NCBI RefSeq assembly: GCF_900128965.1
Contig: NZ_FQUL01000002.1
Span: 1-64,000, forward strand
Direction of reading: 5' to 3'
Origin: Ferrithrix thermotolerans DSM 19514
GTDB lineage: Bacteria; Actinomycetota; Acidimicrobiia; Acidimicrobiales; Acidimicrobiaceae
Length of the DNA: 64,000 nt
A program made the position numbers and the translations under genes. The notes below the pieces were generated by a model that saw only the letters and a program-made list of their open reading frames with translations, ran no database searches and was not told the origin of the DNA. Shown here piece after piece: positions 36,575 to 46,091 of the stretch (the first letter of the stretch is position 1; each line of letters starts with the position of its first letter).

Positions 36575-38938
36575 ATGACCACTTCGATCATAGGCACCCG
36601 AGTACAAAGAGTTGAAGACCCAGAGCTTTTGGTTGGAGGAGCACGTTACGTCGACAACATAGACGCAACCGACCCCTTGCACCTATTGTTTTTCCGCTCT
36701 ACTCTTGCTAGAGCCAACATCGCATCGATCGACATAGAAAATGCCCTACAACACGACGGAGTTGTTGCAATCTACACAGCGTCCGATCTGGACCTACCTG
36801 CGCACCACTCCTTTTTCCCTCTCAACGAAGAGATAAGGCGCCCACCACTGGCTAAGACACAAGTGAACTTCGTCGGCGAACCTATCGTAGCGGTAGTTGC
36901 CACCACAAAAGAAGCTGCCTTAGATGCCATGGAGTCGATAGAGGTAAGTTACGAGGCGTTGGAGCCTGTGATAGGTTTAGAGAGGGCGGTGTCAGAGGCG
37001 GCTCCACAGCTGGATCATCGAGCACCAAGAAACGTGGCTAGAGGCTACCGTGACGAGGGCTTTGAACACGCCCTGGATGGGGCCGATGTAGTTGTGCGAG
37101 CCAGAATCGTAAATCAACGGGTCGCCGTGTGTTCAATGGAAGGCAACGCAATACTCGTAGATCCACTCATCAACGACCCTGATCTACTAGTAAATATCTG
37201 GGTTTCGACACAGATGCCTCATCAATTTGCGTCCATAGCAGCCTCAATACTTGGATTGAAAGATAGTCAGCTCCGTGTGGTGGCTCCCCATGTAGGTGGT
37301 GGCTTCGGAGGAAAGGCTGGGGTGACGGCCGAACACATCGTCGCCATTGCATGTGCGATGAGACTGAGGCGACCCGTGAAGTGGGTTGAGAGCCGTTCCG
37401 AGAATATGGTAGCGATGCCACACGGTCGGGATCAGTTGCAGTACGTTGAGATGGGTCTCACCCGAAATGGCAAAATTACAGGGTTGAGATGTCGGATGCT
37501 CGGAGACGCTGGAGCCTACGGTGGTTTTGGCGGTGGTTTGGTTCTAGGAAGCACCAGGACCATGAGTCAAGGCGTCTATGATATTCCAAAGGTCGCCTAT
37601 AGCGCCGCAGCGGTGATCACAAACACTACGCCAGTAGGAGCATTCCGAGGTGCAGGCCGCCCCGAGGCGGCTGCTTTTTTGGAACGGCTTATCGACATCG
37701 CCGCTCAAGAACTCGGTATCGATCCCATAGCGATACGAAAGAACAACTTCATCGAGCCGGGCTCGTTCCCATTTGCAACGAAAACTGGGGTCGTCTATGA
37801 CACTGGGGACTATGAGCGGGCGTTCGATACACTACTTAGCCACGCTGGATATGAAGAGCTCCGCAAAGAACAGCAGCGTCGCATAGACCAAGGTAGCTCC
37901 AAACTCCTTGGTATTGGAGTCTCTACCTATGTCGAAATCACCGCTGCTGGCTCAGGAGAGTTCGCCGACGTCGAGATTAAGAAAGATGGGCGGGCGCAAA
38001 TAAAGGTCGGAACCTCATCTCACGGTCAGGGACATGCAACCGCCTTCGCCATGTTGGTATCACAAGAGTTGGGGGTGGCGATCAGCGACATCGACTTTGT
38101 GCAATCCGACACTGCATTGGTCCCACGAGGAAACGGAACCGGCGGCTCCAGATCCCTGCAGCTCGGCGGCTCCGCAGTCGCAAAGGCAGCCTCAGAAGTA
38201 AAGACGTTGGCTTTCCAGGTTCTCTCAAGACGACTTGAGGTCGCCGAAGAGGATCTAACGGTTGTAGCCAGTGGCGTTGAGGTCAAGGGGGTCCCATCCT
38301 CAAGGTTGAACTGGCGTGAGATCTATAGGCTAGCCGACGAGGAGGGCGTGGACCTAAAGTCCGAGTTCGACTTCACCTCGGCCGGTCCAACCTTCCCCTT
38401 TGGGGCCCATCTCTCCGTCGTTGAAGTAGACCTAGAGACCGGACGCGTAACTCCCCTGAAACACTTTTGCGTAGACGACTGTGGCACGGTCATAAACCCT
38501 CTACTGGTCGAGGGTCAGCAGCACGGGGGAGCTGCACAAGGCATAGCCCAGGCTCTTTACGAGCATTTCCAATATCAAAGTGACGGAACACCCCTAACCA
38601 CCAACTTCTCCGACTACGCAATTCCTGCAGCTAGCGAACTCCCAAACATTGCTACGTACCGAACCGAAACTCCCTCACCAAACAATCCACTAGGGGCAAA
38701 AGGTATTGGAGAGTCAGCAACCGTTGGAGCTACGCCTGCAGTCCAAAACGCAGTCGTCAACGCACTGAGCCATCTGGGTATCAGGCACATAGAGATGCCA
38801 TGCACTCCAGAGAGAGTATGGCGCGCCATAAACGACGCCAACCATCCACCTCTATGGGTAGACCCTCCTAATATATTTTCAGATCTTCCCATTCGGACGT
38901 CGCAAGAAGCAGAGGACACCGAGGAAGTAGATATCTAA
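36575..38938 (+). CDS. Molybdenum hydroxylase large subunit (CoxL/XdhB-like, form II)
   Basis: Protein of 787 residues, the molybdopterin-cytosine-dinucleotide-binding subunit of the xanthine oxidase family. The N-terminal domain at about 10-120 precedes two cofactor domains with GGGFGGKAGVTAEHIVA, AFRGAGRPEAAAFLERL, GQGHATAFAMLVSQELG and the active-site Glu in GIGESATVG. The loop reads AFRGAGR, which is the form II/other-hydroxylase type, not the AYxCSFR of true CO dehydrogenase. The FAD and iron-sulfur subunits that normally lie adjacent are absent, so it must be completed from elsewhere or be a relic. Substrate unknown; aldehydes or N-heterocycles are usual. Confidence 0.88.
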   Translation: MTTSIIGTRVQRVEDPELLVGGARYVDNIDATDPLHLLFFRSTLARANIASIDIENALQHDGVVAIYTASDLDLPAHHSFFPLNEEIRRPPLAKTQVNFVGEPIVAVVATTKEAALDAMESIEVSYEALEPVIGLERAVSEAAPQLDHRAPRNVARGYRDEGFEHALDGADVVVRARIVNQRVAVCSMEGNAILVDPLINDPDLLVNIWVSTQMPHQFASIAASILGLKDSQLRVVAPHVGGGFGGKAGVTAEHIVAIACAMRLRRPVKWVESRSENMVAMPHGRDQLQYVEMGLTRNGKITGLRCRMLGDAGAYGGFGGGLVLGSTRTMSQGVYDIPKVAYSAAAVITNTTPVGAFRGAGRPEAAAFLERLIDIAAQELGIDPIAIRKNNFIEPGSFPFATKTGVVYDTGDYERAFDTLLSHAGYEELRKEQQRRIDQGSSKLLGIGVSTYVEITAAGSGEFADVEIKKDGRAQIKVGTSSHGQGHATAFAMLVSQELGVAISDIDFVQSDTALVPRGNGTGGSRSLQLGGSAVAKAASEVKTLAFQVLSRRLEVAEEDLTVVASGVEVKGVPSSRLNWREIYRLADEEGVDLKSEFDFTSAGPTFPFGAHLSVVEVDLETGRVTPLKHFCVDDCGTVINPLLVEGQQHGGAAQGIAQALYEHFQYQSDGTPLTTNFSDYAIPAASELPNIATYRTETPSPNNPLGAKGIGESATVGATPAVQNAVVNALSHLGIRHIEMPCTPERVWRAINDANHPPLWVDPPNIFSDLPIRTSQEAEDTEEVDI

Positions 38939-39037
38939 ATTGAATTAGCCAAGCCAAAGCATAGAGTCCACCATCTAGAGGTCGATAAGGAAACCGGAAT
39001 AGGAGCCTGAAGTTTTGCGGGAAGTGGGCATTTCAAT

Positions 39038-39457
39038 CTAGCTTGAGGATGTTTCAGAGAGCACAGAGGTGCAAAATGAACAACGGCGCGCTGCCAGAGG
39101 TATCACCGAAAGACACTCTGGACAGGTCTTGGTGGAAGGAGTTTCCGTGGTCTTTGCCGCTCTTCGGGCCTGCAGCCTGAGAATCGGAGCAACGACGATG
39201 AAGTAGATAGCAGCCGCCGTGATGATGAACGTAATTACGGCGTTGACAAAGTTTCCATAGAAAAACTTGGAGTGGCCGACGCTAAAGGAAAGGGCGCCAA
39301 AGTTGGCACTATTGCCAAATATCCCGATGATCGGAGTTATGAAGTCCACCACTAATGCTTTGACTAGCGCAGCAAAGGCAGTGCCTATGACAACCGCAAC
39401 CGCAAGATCTATAAGATTTCCCTGCATTATAAACTTCTTAAATCCGCTCACAACCAT
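39038..39457 (-). CDS. mscL: Large-conductance mechanosensitive channel with C-terminal zinc ribbon
   Basis: Pressure-release channel of the inner membrane, 139 residues. The N-terminal amphipathic helix (GFKKFIMQGNLIDLAVAVVIGTAF) forms the gate with TM1; TM2 is VNAVITFIITAAAIYFIVV. After TM2 the protein ends not in the usual helical bundle alone but with CPEC and CSFC pairs about 14 residues apart, a zinc-ribbon pattern. ATG 39457 with GAAAGAG upstream. Convergent with the molybdenum hydroxylase gene. Confidence 0.95.
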   Translation of the reverse strand: MVVSGFKKFIMQGNLIDLAVAVVIGTAFAALVKALVVDFITPIIGIFGNSANFGALSFSVGHSKFFYGNFVNAVITFIITAAAIYFIVVAPILRLQARRAAKTTETPSTKTCPECLSVIPLAARRCSFCTSVLSETSSS

Positions 39458-39785
39458 CTCTTTCGCCTATTAGTTCCAAACCATCTTCACCTATTTTCAC
39501 CTATGATACTAAAACTTCTTAGCTGCAAGCCCCAAAAGTAGACGAGACCTCCAAAGCTTTAGAGATGCAAATACTCAACAAGAAACAGACAGCAGAACAC
39601 AAACAAAACTCGCAAGTTGATCCACGGACCTTGTAGAGGGTCGTATGGGTTACAACATAACACACCTTGCGACGGTAGCATATGCAGGAAGATAAACGGA
39701 AGCTCTACTTCAAGAGAGATGGCATTGCCATTTTAGGTGCAGAGAGACGGCTCAATGAGATTAGCAGCGAAAGAGTTAAAACGGA
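39458..39785. other. Divergent intergenic stretch, nothing recognised
   Basis: Between mscL (minus) and the EamA gene (plus). It contains a small ATGGC-ATT-GCCAT repeat at about 39719-39731 but no consensus promoter that I can support. Confidence 0.4.
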
Positions 39786-40676
39786 TTGAAGCTAGCACCA
39801 AAGAACATACCGGGAGCAGCCCTCGCATTCTCAGTAGTCATGTGGGGACTTACGCCGGTCGGCACAAAGTACGCACTGCAGTACGTAAGCTTAAGCACTC
39901 TCCTATTTGCACGCTTTACAGTAACCTTCGTTGCGAGCGCAATCGCACTTCTCTTTCTCCAAGGTCGCACTGGGACGCTGTCGCTTTGGGACTACGCGAA
40001 GATCTCCCTGCTATCCCTGATTGGCGTAACAGGCTATCAGTTCTTCATAACCTCAGCGCTCGATCGGTTAGCAGCTAATGTCGGCGGAGTTGTGTTGGGT
40101 CTCGAGCCGGTTCTCATCCAAACGCTTACCTACATAGTCGCCAAAGATCGCCAGAGGCTCAGATTGCGGCTGGTCCCTCTCGCACTTGGACTCGCCGGCG
40201 TGGCTTTCATATCACTAACGCCTTCTCACTCTGGCTCAGTAAACGCTCTTGGAGTCCTCCTAGCCTTTATCGCCGCGCTTTCCTGGTCTATATTTGTTGC
40301 GGCTAGCCACCATACCATAGAGAAGGTGGGGTATGAGAGGTTTTCGCTACTCAGCACCGCAGTGGGATCTCTGGCCATAGCCAGCGTTGTCGGCCTCACA
40401 GAGCCCCATCTAAATGTTCTGATTGAACTGCACACTTTACAGGCAGCAGCCACCATCTTGGCTCTCGCTCTCCTTGCAACAGTTGCCGCAATGATGATGT
40501 GGAACTACGCTGCTAACAAGGTATCTATTCAGATACAGGGCGTTACCTTATACGCAATACCTCTCATCTCCGCTCTCGGAGGAGCAACATTGTTAGGTGA
40601 GCGCATCTCGACCCATCTGATCCTGGGAGGGGCAGCAGTAATGCTATCCATCTATCTCACTTTGAGGTCATCTTAG
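39786..40676 (+). CDS. EamA/DMT-family transporter
   Basis: Membrane protein of 296 residues with about ten helices in two EamA repeats: FSVVMWGLTPVGTKYALQYVS and LLFARFTVTFVAS in the first, SWSIFVAASHHTIEKVG and IPLISALGGATLLGERIS in the second. Probable exporter of small metabolites. Start is read as TTG 39786 with only a weak AAAGAG upstream. It is unrelated in close sequence to the EamA protein at 19724. Downstream lies a decayed insertion element. Confidence 0.87.
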   Translation: MKLAPKNIPGAALAFSVVMWGLTPVGTKYALQYVSLSTLLFARFTVTFVASAIALLFLQGRTGTLSLWDYAKISLLSLIGVTGYQFFITSALDRLAANVGGVVLGLEPVLIQTLTYIVAKDRQRLRLRLVPLALGLAGVAFISLTPSHSGSVNALGVLLAFIAALSWSIFVAASHHTIEKVGYERFSLLSTAVGSLAIASVVGLTEPHLNVLIELHTLQAAATILALALLATVAAMMMWNYAANKVSIQIQGVTLYAIPLISALGGATLLGERISTHLILGGAAVMLSIYLTLRSS

Positions 40677-40721
40677 GATTAGTCCATAAAGCGATGAGAG
40701 CTAAGATGGACTTGCTCACCA

Positions 40722-41985
40722 AATGAGACACTGAACCCCGCTTACCCATGCGGCCTGTATCATAGCCCCTTGTTCGAACTGCATCGGCGATACATAGTCG
40801 ATGCTCCAATGAAGCCTCTTACAGCTGTACCACTTAGATCCCCTCAAAGATTGCGGTTCTTGCCTCCTCTCGTGTGTTAAATTCGCTTCGGTAGACGAGC
40901 TCCTTTTTGAGTGACGCCCACAAAGACTTACGCCATAGCGTTGTCAAAACTATCCCCAACCGCTTTCATCGATTGGGTAATGTCAGCAAGTCTCAACATT
41001 TCTTGCGAAGTCGTCACTTATGTACTAGGAGCCATGGACGCTGAGTGGAAGATGGTATCGGGCAAAAGTGCTCTGCCTCTGACGGCTTATCTCTGGTTAA
41101 GGGCATCGACGAACACTGAAGTGTCCATCGCATCGCTCATCTGGTAACCAACAATCCTCCTCGAACAGGCATCCATGATCAAAACCAGATAGAGCCACCC
41201 CTCCAAGGTTTCAGATGTAGGTCAGGTCGCTGAGCTTGGAGCATGTCGAGTACATCAACGCTGAAGTTCCGCATAAGAAAGATCATCGCTCTTTCTTACA
41301 TGACGATCAGGCCTCGTCTCCGATGGTATTTAGGCGATCCACAAGCCCCCTCAATACCAAGCTCAGCCATCAGGCGGTCCACGGTAGCAACCAAAACGTC
41401 GATTCCACGGACTTAGAGCTCATGTGTGAGCCTTGGTGCCCCATAGATGCCCCTGTGTTAGCTCCGGGAGGCCTCTAGAACGCGCTCTTTGAGCGTTTCA
41501 CAGGCCCTACAGACGGCCTCATGGACTTGGCACCCTTTGTTGTCCATGGGGTAGTAAATAGAGTGTAAGACCTGACACACTCTATCGAGCACTGAGACTA
41601 GAAATTCGGCCTTCTGGATATCAATGAACTGGTAGATCAACTCTCGCCGGTCTCCTTTACCCAATCGGTGCGAAAATCGTTGTAAGATTTCACATCCCAT
41701 TCTGAGCTGCTCGTTTCACCTTGGGAAAGCCGACGGATTTCCGCATCCTGATCTGGGGTGCCCCCCGCTTCTTTGTGCTCCTTAGAGGCTTTGTCGAGCC
41801 TTCTTCGATAGGGTTGCCTACAAGATGCCAAGATCCTCAGCTACCTGCCTCAGGGACAGGTTTTAGCTCTCTAGGAGTCTGAGTGCGTCTCTTTTTGGAA
41901 TTCGTCGTCAAAAGCGTCGATGGGTCTTTTCTTTTTTAGTTTTCTGTTCTTGGCGTTTCACCCATACCTATATTCTCCTCGTTCT
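40722..41985 (-). pseudogene. Second decayed IS3-family transposase
   Basis: Fragments of a two-ORF IS3-type transposase spread over several minus-strand frames. Near 41820-41985 are pieces of an OrfA N-terminus, including a KPVPEAG-like segment; near 41458-41831 is the OrfB start (LIYQFIDIQKAEFLVSVLDRVCQVL). Integrase-core fragments with DLTYI- and WYSCKRLHWS-like words appear down to about 40760. Stops and frameshifts are many. It is not the same element as the 3.7 kb copy: the OrfA and OrfB sequences differ. A possible but poorly matched pair of ends lies near 40729 and 41995. Confidence 0.75.
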
Positions 41986-41990
41986 AAGGG

Positions 41991-42319
41991 TGAACCGTGT
42001 CGTATATCGTCAGTGGTTTCAAAGGTGTAGCAAATAAGTTCCTGGTGAGGAAAGCGCCCTATCCAAAGACACCCTTTGCGCAAGGGCGACCTTGAGCTTT
42101 CCGCATGGTCTCTGTTACAAAATCTAGCTTTGCGAGATAAAGTTTAAGTTGGAGTTGTTGTATCAGATTGACCGGTCGTTGCACCACGTTGTAACCTCAT
42201 AACCCATGCAGGAAGATACTCGTCCAATAGATCCATCTAAGCAGGGACGAGTGCCTTCTTGAAACCATAAGCGCTTCTAGCGTGACAGATGTCTTCGGAA
42301 TATACAACACGGGAATCCG
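41991..42319. other. Intergenic stretch, nothing recognised
   Basis: Lies between the IS remnant and the class V aminotransferase. No open frame of protein character and no consensus promoter seen. Confidence 0.45.
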
Positions 42320-43465
42320 TTGCCTTCAAATACGCTGTGTAGCATGACACCGAATACATCAAGACGGACAACAAGCCAAACCTCCGGCTCCGTCGATCCA
42401 AGTACTAAGTTAGCTTCGCTCGAGACACGTCTCTCTGACGCTTTCACACCTAATGGTCATTTTTTAGATACGGCGACCATCGGCCTCCCTCCAAAGATAG
42501 CGATAGAGAAGATGGACGAGGTCCTAAAGGGGTGGCAGGAAGGAACCCTGTATACCCCAGACTTCGACGTTTCGGTTAGGAACTCCCTGACACACTTCTC
42601 CGAACTCGTCGGTGTAGAAGCAGTCAACTGCGCAATCGTCCCACAAGTATCGATCACAACCGCCATGGTTGCTGGATCTTTGCCTGAAGGTTCAACCGTT
42701 CTCCTCGCCGAAGAAGACTTTACGTCTGTTTTATTTCCGTTTTTTGTTCAGGGTGATTTAGGTCGACTAAAGCTAAGAGTCGTTCCACTTGAAAGACTCT
42801 ATGAATCGATGACACAGGAGGTAGACCTAGTAGCGGTAAGTGCCGTTCAAAGTGCGGACGGTCGAGTGGTCGACTTGGAGATACTTTCTAGTCTTTGCGA
42901 AGAACACAGTATCAAAAGCTACCTCGACCTTACACAAGCTGCGGGGTGGAAACAAATTCCCGGATATCGCTTCGATGTACTAGCCGCTAGCGCATACAAG
43001 TGGTTATGTTCACCGAGAGGCACAGGATTTATGGCGGTTAGTCCGTCAGCCCAGGGTTGGCTAAAGCCGTTCAACGCGGGATGGTATGCAGGCACAGATC
43101 CTTGGACGTCTATATATGGGTCACCCCTAAGGCTTAGCGAACAGGCATGGAGATACAACGTCTCTCCCGATTGGTTTGGCTACTACGCCGCTGCGCCTAC
43201 CTTAGCACTACTCTCGGAGATCGGAACCGAAGCCATAGAGGCGCACAACGTTCATCTAGCAAATCTCCTTAGATCCGAACTTGGTATAGCATCATCCAAC
43301 TCAGCTATTGTTAGTCTAAAGACAGACACACCTCTGGAAGAGTTCATGGCTGCAAATATCCAGACCTCTGTAAGAGCTGGAAAGACCCGTATCACCTTCC
43401 ATCTCTACAACGATGCATCAGACGTCGAGGTAGCGGCTAAGGTTCTTGCAAGGGGCGTAAGGTAA
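42320..43465 (+). CDS. Class V aminotransferase-fold PLP enzyme
   Basis: PLP enzyme of up to 381 residues of the NifS/isopenicillin-epimerase/EgtE-like fold. Family features: HFLDTATIGLPP near residue 47, QVSITTAMVAGSLPEG, LDLTQAAGWKQIP with PLP-binding Asp, and ASAYKWLCSPRGTGF with the PLP lysine. No desulfurase-type catalytic Cys loop stands out. The function could be C-S lyase, kynureninase-like or epimerase-like. Start is uncertain: TTG 42320 or ATG 42344, neither with a strong ribosome site. The next gene, 52 nt on, is a C-S-lyase-like aminotransferase, suggesting a shared amino-acid or sulfur substrate. Confidence 0.78.
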   Translation: MPSNTLCSMTPNTSRRTTSQTSGSVDPSTKLASLETRLSDAFTPNGHFLDTATIGLPPKIAIEKMDEVLKGWQEGTLYTPDFDVSVRNSLTHFSELVGVEAVNCAIVPQVSITTAMVAGSLPEGSTVLLAEEDFTSVLFPFFVQGDLGRLKLRVVPLERLYESMTQEVDLVAVSAVQSADGRVVDLEILSSLCEEHSIKSYLDLTQAAGWKQIPGYRFDVLAASAYKWLCSPRGTGFMAVSPSAQGWLKPFNAGWYAGTDPWTSIYGSPLRLSEQAWRYNVSPDWFGYYAAAPTLALLSEIGTEAIEAHNVHLANLLRSELGIASSNSAIVSLKTDTPLEEFMAANIQTSVRAGKTRITFHLYNDASDVEVAAKVLARGVR

Positions 43466-43517
43466 GAGAACCCAGACATCAAAAGCCGACTAGGACACCT
43501 ACAAAGAAAGATCAAGG

Positions 43518-44672
43518 ATGTTGAACGAGAACCCCGACCAAATCAGAGAGCGACGAGGCCTTTCAGTAAAGTGGAACAGCTACGAAAAAGACGTCATTCC
43601 TCTTTGGGTCGCCGACATGGATCTCCCAACCCCTCCGGAGGTCACTCAGACTCTCCTCGATACAATCTCAAGATCCGATCTTGGGTATCCCTCCAAGCAG
43701 CTCTACGATCGCTACCTAACATCACTGAACCACTGGAGCGAAGACCACTTTGGCTACTCATACAAAGCTGATGAGTTAGAACCAGTAGGAGACGTGGTGC
43801 AGGCGATTTACTGGGCTACCAAACAGTTACCAGGTGACTCAGTCATATTCCTAACCCCCGCATATCCACCATTCTTCAGAGCGGTAAAAGAGTCTGGCAA
43901 AGAAGCTGTGACCTCACAGATGCCGCTTCTGGCGGGATCGTACCAGATAGACATGGAAGACCTCAGAGAAAAGGTTAGGAAGCACCCAAACTCGATACTG
44001 CTGCTATGTAATCCGCACAACCCAACCGGAAGGGTCTTTACACGTGCAGAGCTTGAGTCTCTCGCCGAAATGGCGCTTGAAAATGACCTATGGGTGATAT
44101 CCGACGAGATACACCGGGATATCTTATTTGAAGATCACGTTCATATCCCCTTTTCATCGATCTCCCCTGAGGTCGAAGCCCGCACTGTATCCCTAATCTC
44201 CGGATCCAAGACCTTCAACATTGCAGGGTTACACGCTGCTGCGGTGCATATTCCTGCTGGAACTCCAAGTGAAACGATGCGTCTTATTCCCAAGGGTCTA
44301 CTCTCAGGCCCATCATCGCTGGGCATGCTCGCCAGTGCGGTAGCCTTTGAGACCTCAGGAACTTGGCTGAACGATACACTAAATTACATATCTCACAATC
44401 GAGAGGCTCTCTCAGACTTTAGCACCGCCAGCAAGGTGAATGCCGCCATACCTGAAGGTACCTATATGTCATGGATCGATCTTGCCCCACATCTTCCTGC
44501 GGATGACGACAACGCGTACGAGTACCTGCTAAGAGAGGCCAAGTTGGCTCTAAGTCCAGGACTGGATTTCCTTCCAGTAGGAGGAGAGACACACGTACGT
44601 ATAAACCTCGCTACCTCTCATCAGACGATCGAGGAGTCGCTCAGGCGGCTAAAGAGTGCAATTGGTTTATAA
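43518..44672 (+). CDS. MalY/PatB-family aminotransferase (cystathionine beta-lyase-like)
   Basis: Class I/II PLP enzyme of 384 residues. The N-terminus RGLSVKWNSYEKDVIPLWVADMDLPTPP is typical of MalY/PatB. Further features are LTPAYPPFF, NPHNPTGRVFT, VISDEIHRDILF with PLP Asp/Tyr region, and SGSKTFNIAGLHAA with the PLP lysine. Members cleave C-S bonds of cystathionine, djenkolate or cysteine conjugates, and some act as regulators. It follows the class V PLP gene by 52 nt on the same strand. Confidence 0.9.
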   Translation: MLNENPDQIRERRGLSVKWNSYEKDVIPLWVADMDLPTPPEVTQTLLDTISRSDLGYPSKQLYDRYLTSLNHWSEDHFGYSYKADELEPVGDVVQAIYWATKQLPGDSVIFLTPAYPPFFRAVKESGKEAVTSQMPLLAGSYQIDMEDLREKVRKHPNSILLLCNPHNPTGRVFTRAELESLAEMALENDLWVISDEIHRDILFEDHVHIPFSSISPEVEARTVSLISGSKTFNIAGLHAAAVHIPAGTPSETMRLIPKGLLSGPSSLGMLASAVAFETSGTWLNDTLNYISHNREALSDFSTASKVNAAIPEGTYMSWIDLAPHLPADDDNAYEYLLREAKLALSPGLDFLPVGGETHVRINLATSHQTIEESLRRLKSAIGL

Positions 44673-44860
44673 CCTGCAGGTTTTTGCGAAGTTAGGCACT
44701 GTCGGATTTGAATAGGCCATATGGCCTTCCAGGAGGTGATATGGATGGATCAAGACTTACCTTGACTAGCGGAGATACGTTTCCTTGCTCTGCACATCTA
44801 TATATGGACTGGGTCAAACATCTTGCGAGATAGACAACTGGGGACGATTTCAGATAGAAC

Positions 44861-45733
44861 TTATGCGCATACTCCATATGGAAGCGGCAGCAGTGCAAGA
44901 CTTTTTTGAGTCAGCGAAATACCCTTTGGTAGACGCCGACAGTTGTCCAAGACCCTACCTTCATACTCGACGTCAAATACCGCCTTGCCGGCGGAGATAA
45001 AGGGTTCTACCAGATTACAACTATGGTACTGAACGCACTGCTCATCGACTGCGAAGTCAAAGTAGGACTCTAACGTTCTTATCTGGCCGTAGTCATTCTT
45101 CAGTCCAACTGCTAATCCATAGATATGAGCAAGCCGAGCAAGTGCCTCATTGTAACGTATCTGTTCCTTGGCGGTTATCGTAAAGCCAGTGTCGTTTGTA
45201 TACCCATCAACGTTGTCAAACTCCACTGCATTGAACCCTGCTCTAGCACACTCTGCCACTCTTTTTTTCATAATTGGCAACAAGACACCCAGATCAGATA
45301 TGTTGAGCCATCGTTCTCCCGGCCAACCGTTTGGTAACCCAAGAAGATAGCTCGGAAAAACATTTGCATCTGGACGCCAGTCTTCCCAGGTTCCCGCATC
45401 TATGTAACAGATCGCATAACCACCGACTCTATGTATAGCTGCAACTACCTCGGCGTTAGGTGTACGGCCATTAGGACCATATAGATCGATGTCGAATACC
45501 TTAGGATTGTTGCATTTTAGAAGATGACTATCGCAGGGATATAACTCGATTCCACCCGTGGCCGAAAGTCCAGGTCCACCCGATACGGTCTGTAACTGAT
45601 ACTGGAAAGCCTTACCAATCAGAGAATTGGTAGAGAACTCGGAACCACCCCTGACCCGCCAAGCATCACGCACCAACAAGACAGAAAGCAACATAGCTAC
45701 AAAGATTACGCTTCGACTGATCGTACGTGTCAA
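44861..45733 (-). CDS. Secreted GH114-like glycoside hydrolase
   Basis: Protein of about 290 residues with an N-terminal hydrophobic segment (VIFVAMLLSVLLV), so exported or anchored. The body has the endo-alpha-1,4-polygalactosaminidase (GH114/TM1410) TIM-barrel look: FDIDLYGPNG, GGYAICYIDAGTWEDWRPD, GERWLNISDLGVL, FNAVEFDNVDGYTNDTG with likely acidic catalytic residues, and GLAVGLKNDYGQI. A role in trimming an exopolysaccharide of its own or of neighbours fits, but the substrate is inference. TTG 45733 is chosen because AGAGG precedes it; the frame is open to 45757. Confidence 0.8.
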   Translation of the reverse strand: MTRTISRSVIFVAMLLSVLLVRDAWRVRGGSEFSTNSLIGKAFQYQLQTVSGGPGLSATGGIELYPCDSHLLKCNNPKVFDIDLYGPNGRTPNAEVVAAIHRVGGYAICYIDAGTWEDWRPDANVFPSYLLGLPNGWPGERWLNISDLGVLLPIMKKRVAECARAGFNAVEFDNVDGYTNDTGFTITAKEQIRYNEALARLAHIYGLAVGLKNDYGQIRTLESYFDFAVDEQCVQYHSCNLVEPFISAGKAVFDVEYEGRVLDNCRRLPKGISLTQKSLALLPLPYGVCA

Positions 45734-45847
45734 ACAATTACCTCTGCCCTTTAGCACCTGACTTTAACACCTCGTCGTTCGGACCCTTCATCCAAAAGCC
45801 CTTTTCACTGGGTTATAAGACTTTCAAGTGCTTATGGGCTCAGAAAA

Positions 45848-46081
45848 CTATGGGTTAAGTCGAATCGCCAGAGCAACAGATGTAAAGACGAACACCAAGC
45901 CTAACAGAACCGTTATACGGTCCAGGTTTCGCTCAGCCACAGTTGATCCAGCAGCTGTTGCATTCAAGGTACCACCGAGCATGTCAGAGAGACCTCCGCC
46001 CTTGCCGCTGTGGATCAATATAAAAACTACCATCCCGATCGAAGAGATAACTTGTAGCACTACGAGCACTATGGTTAGCAA
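45848..46081 (-). CDS. secG: SecG preprotein translocase subunit
   Basis: Small subunit of the SecYEG channel, 77 residues. Two helices (LTIVLVVLQVISSIGMVVFILI and ITVLLGLVFVFTSVALAI) flank the conserved loop HSGKGGGLSDMLGG. It is 10 nt after the tpiA stop, at the end of the gap-pgk-tpiA-secG operon, the usual actinobacterial place. Confidence 0.95.
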   Translation of the reverse strand: MLTIVLVVLQVISSIGMVVFILIHSGKGGGLSDMLGGTLNATAAGSTVAERNLDRITVLLGLVFVFTSVALAIRLNP

Positions 46082-46091
46082 CTTTTCTCTC

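Noticed and set aside
36575-38938. True aerobic CO dehydrogenase CoxL
   Set aside because: The active loop is AFRGAGR, not AYxCSFR, and coxM/coxS genes are absent.
40722-41995. Same element as the 3.7 kb IS3 copy
   Set aside because: OrfA and OrfB fragments and the ends differ; they are two separate IS3-type lineages.
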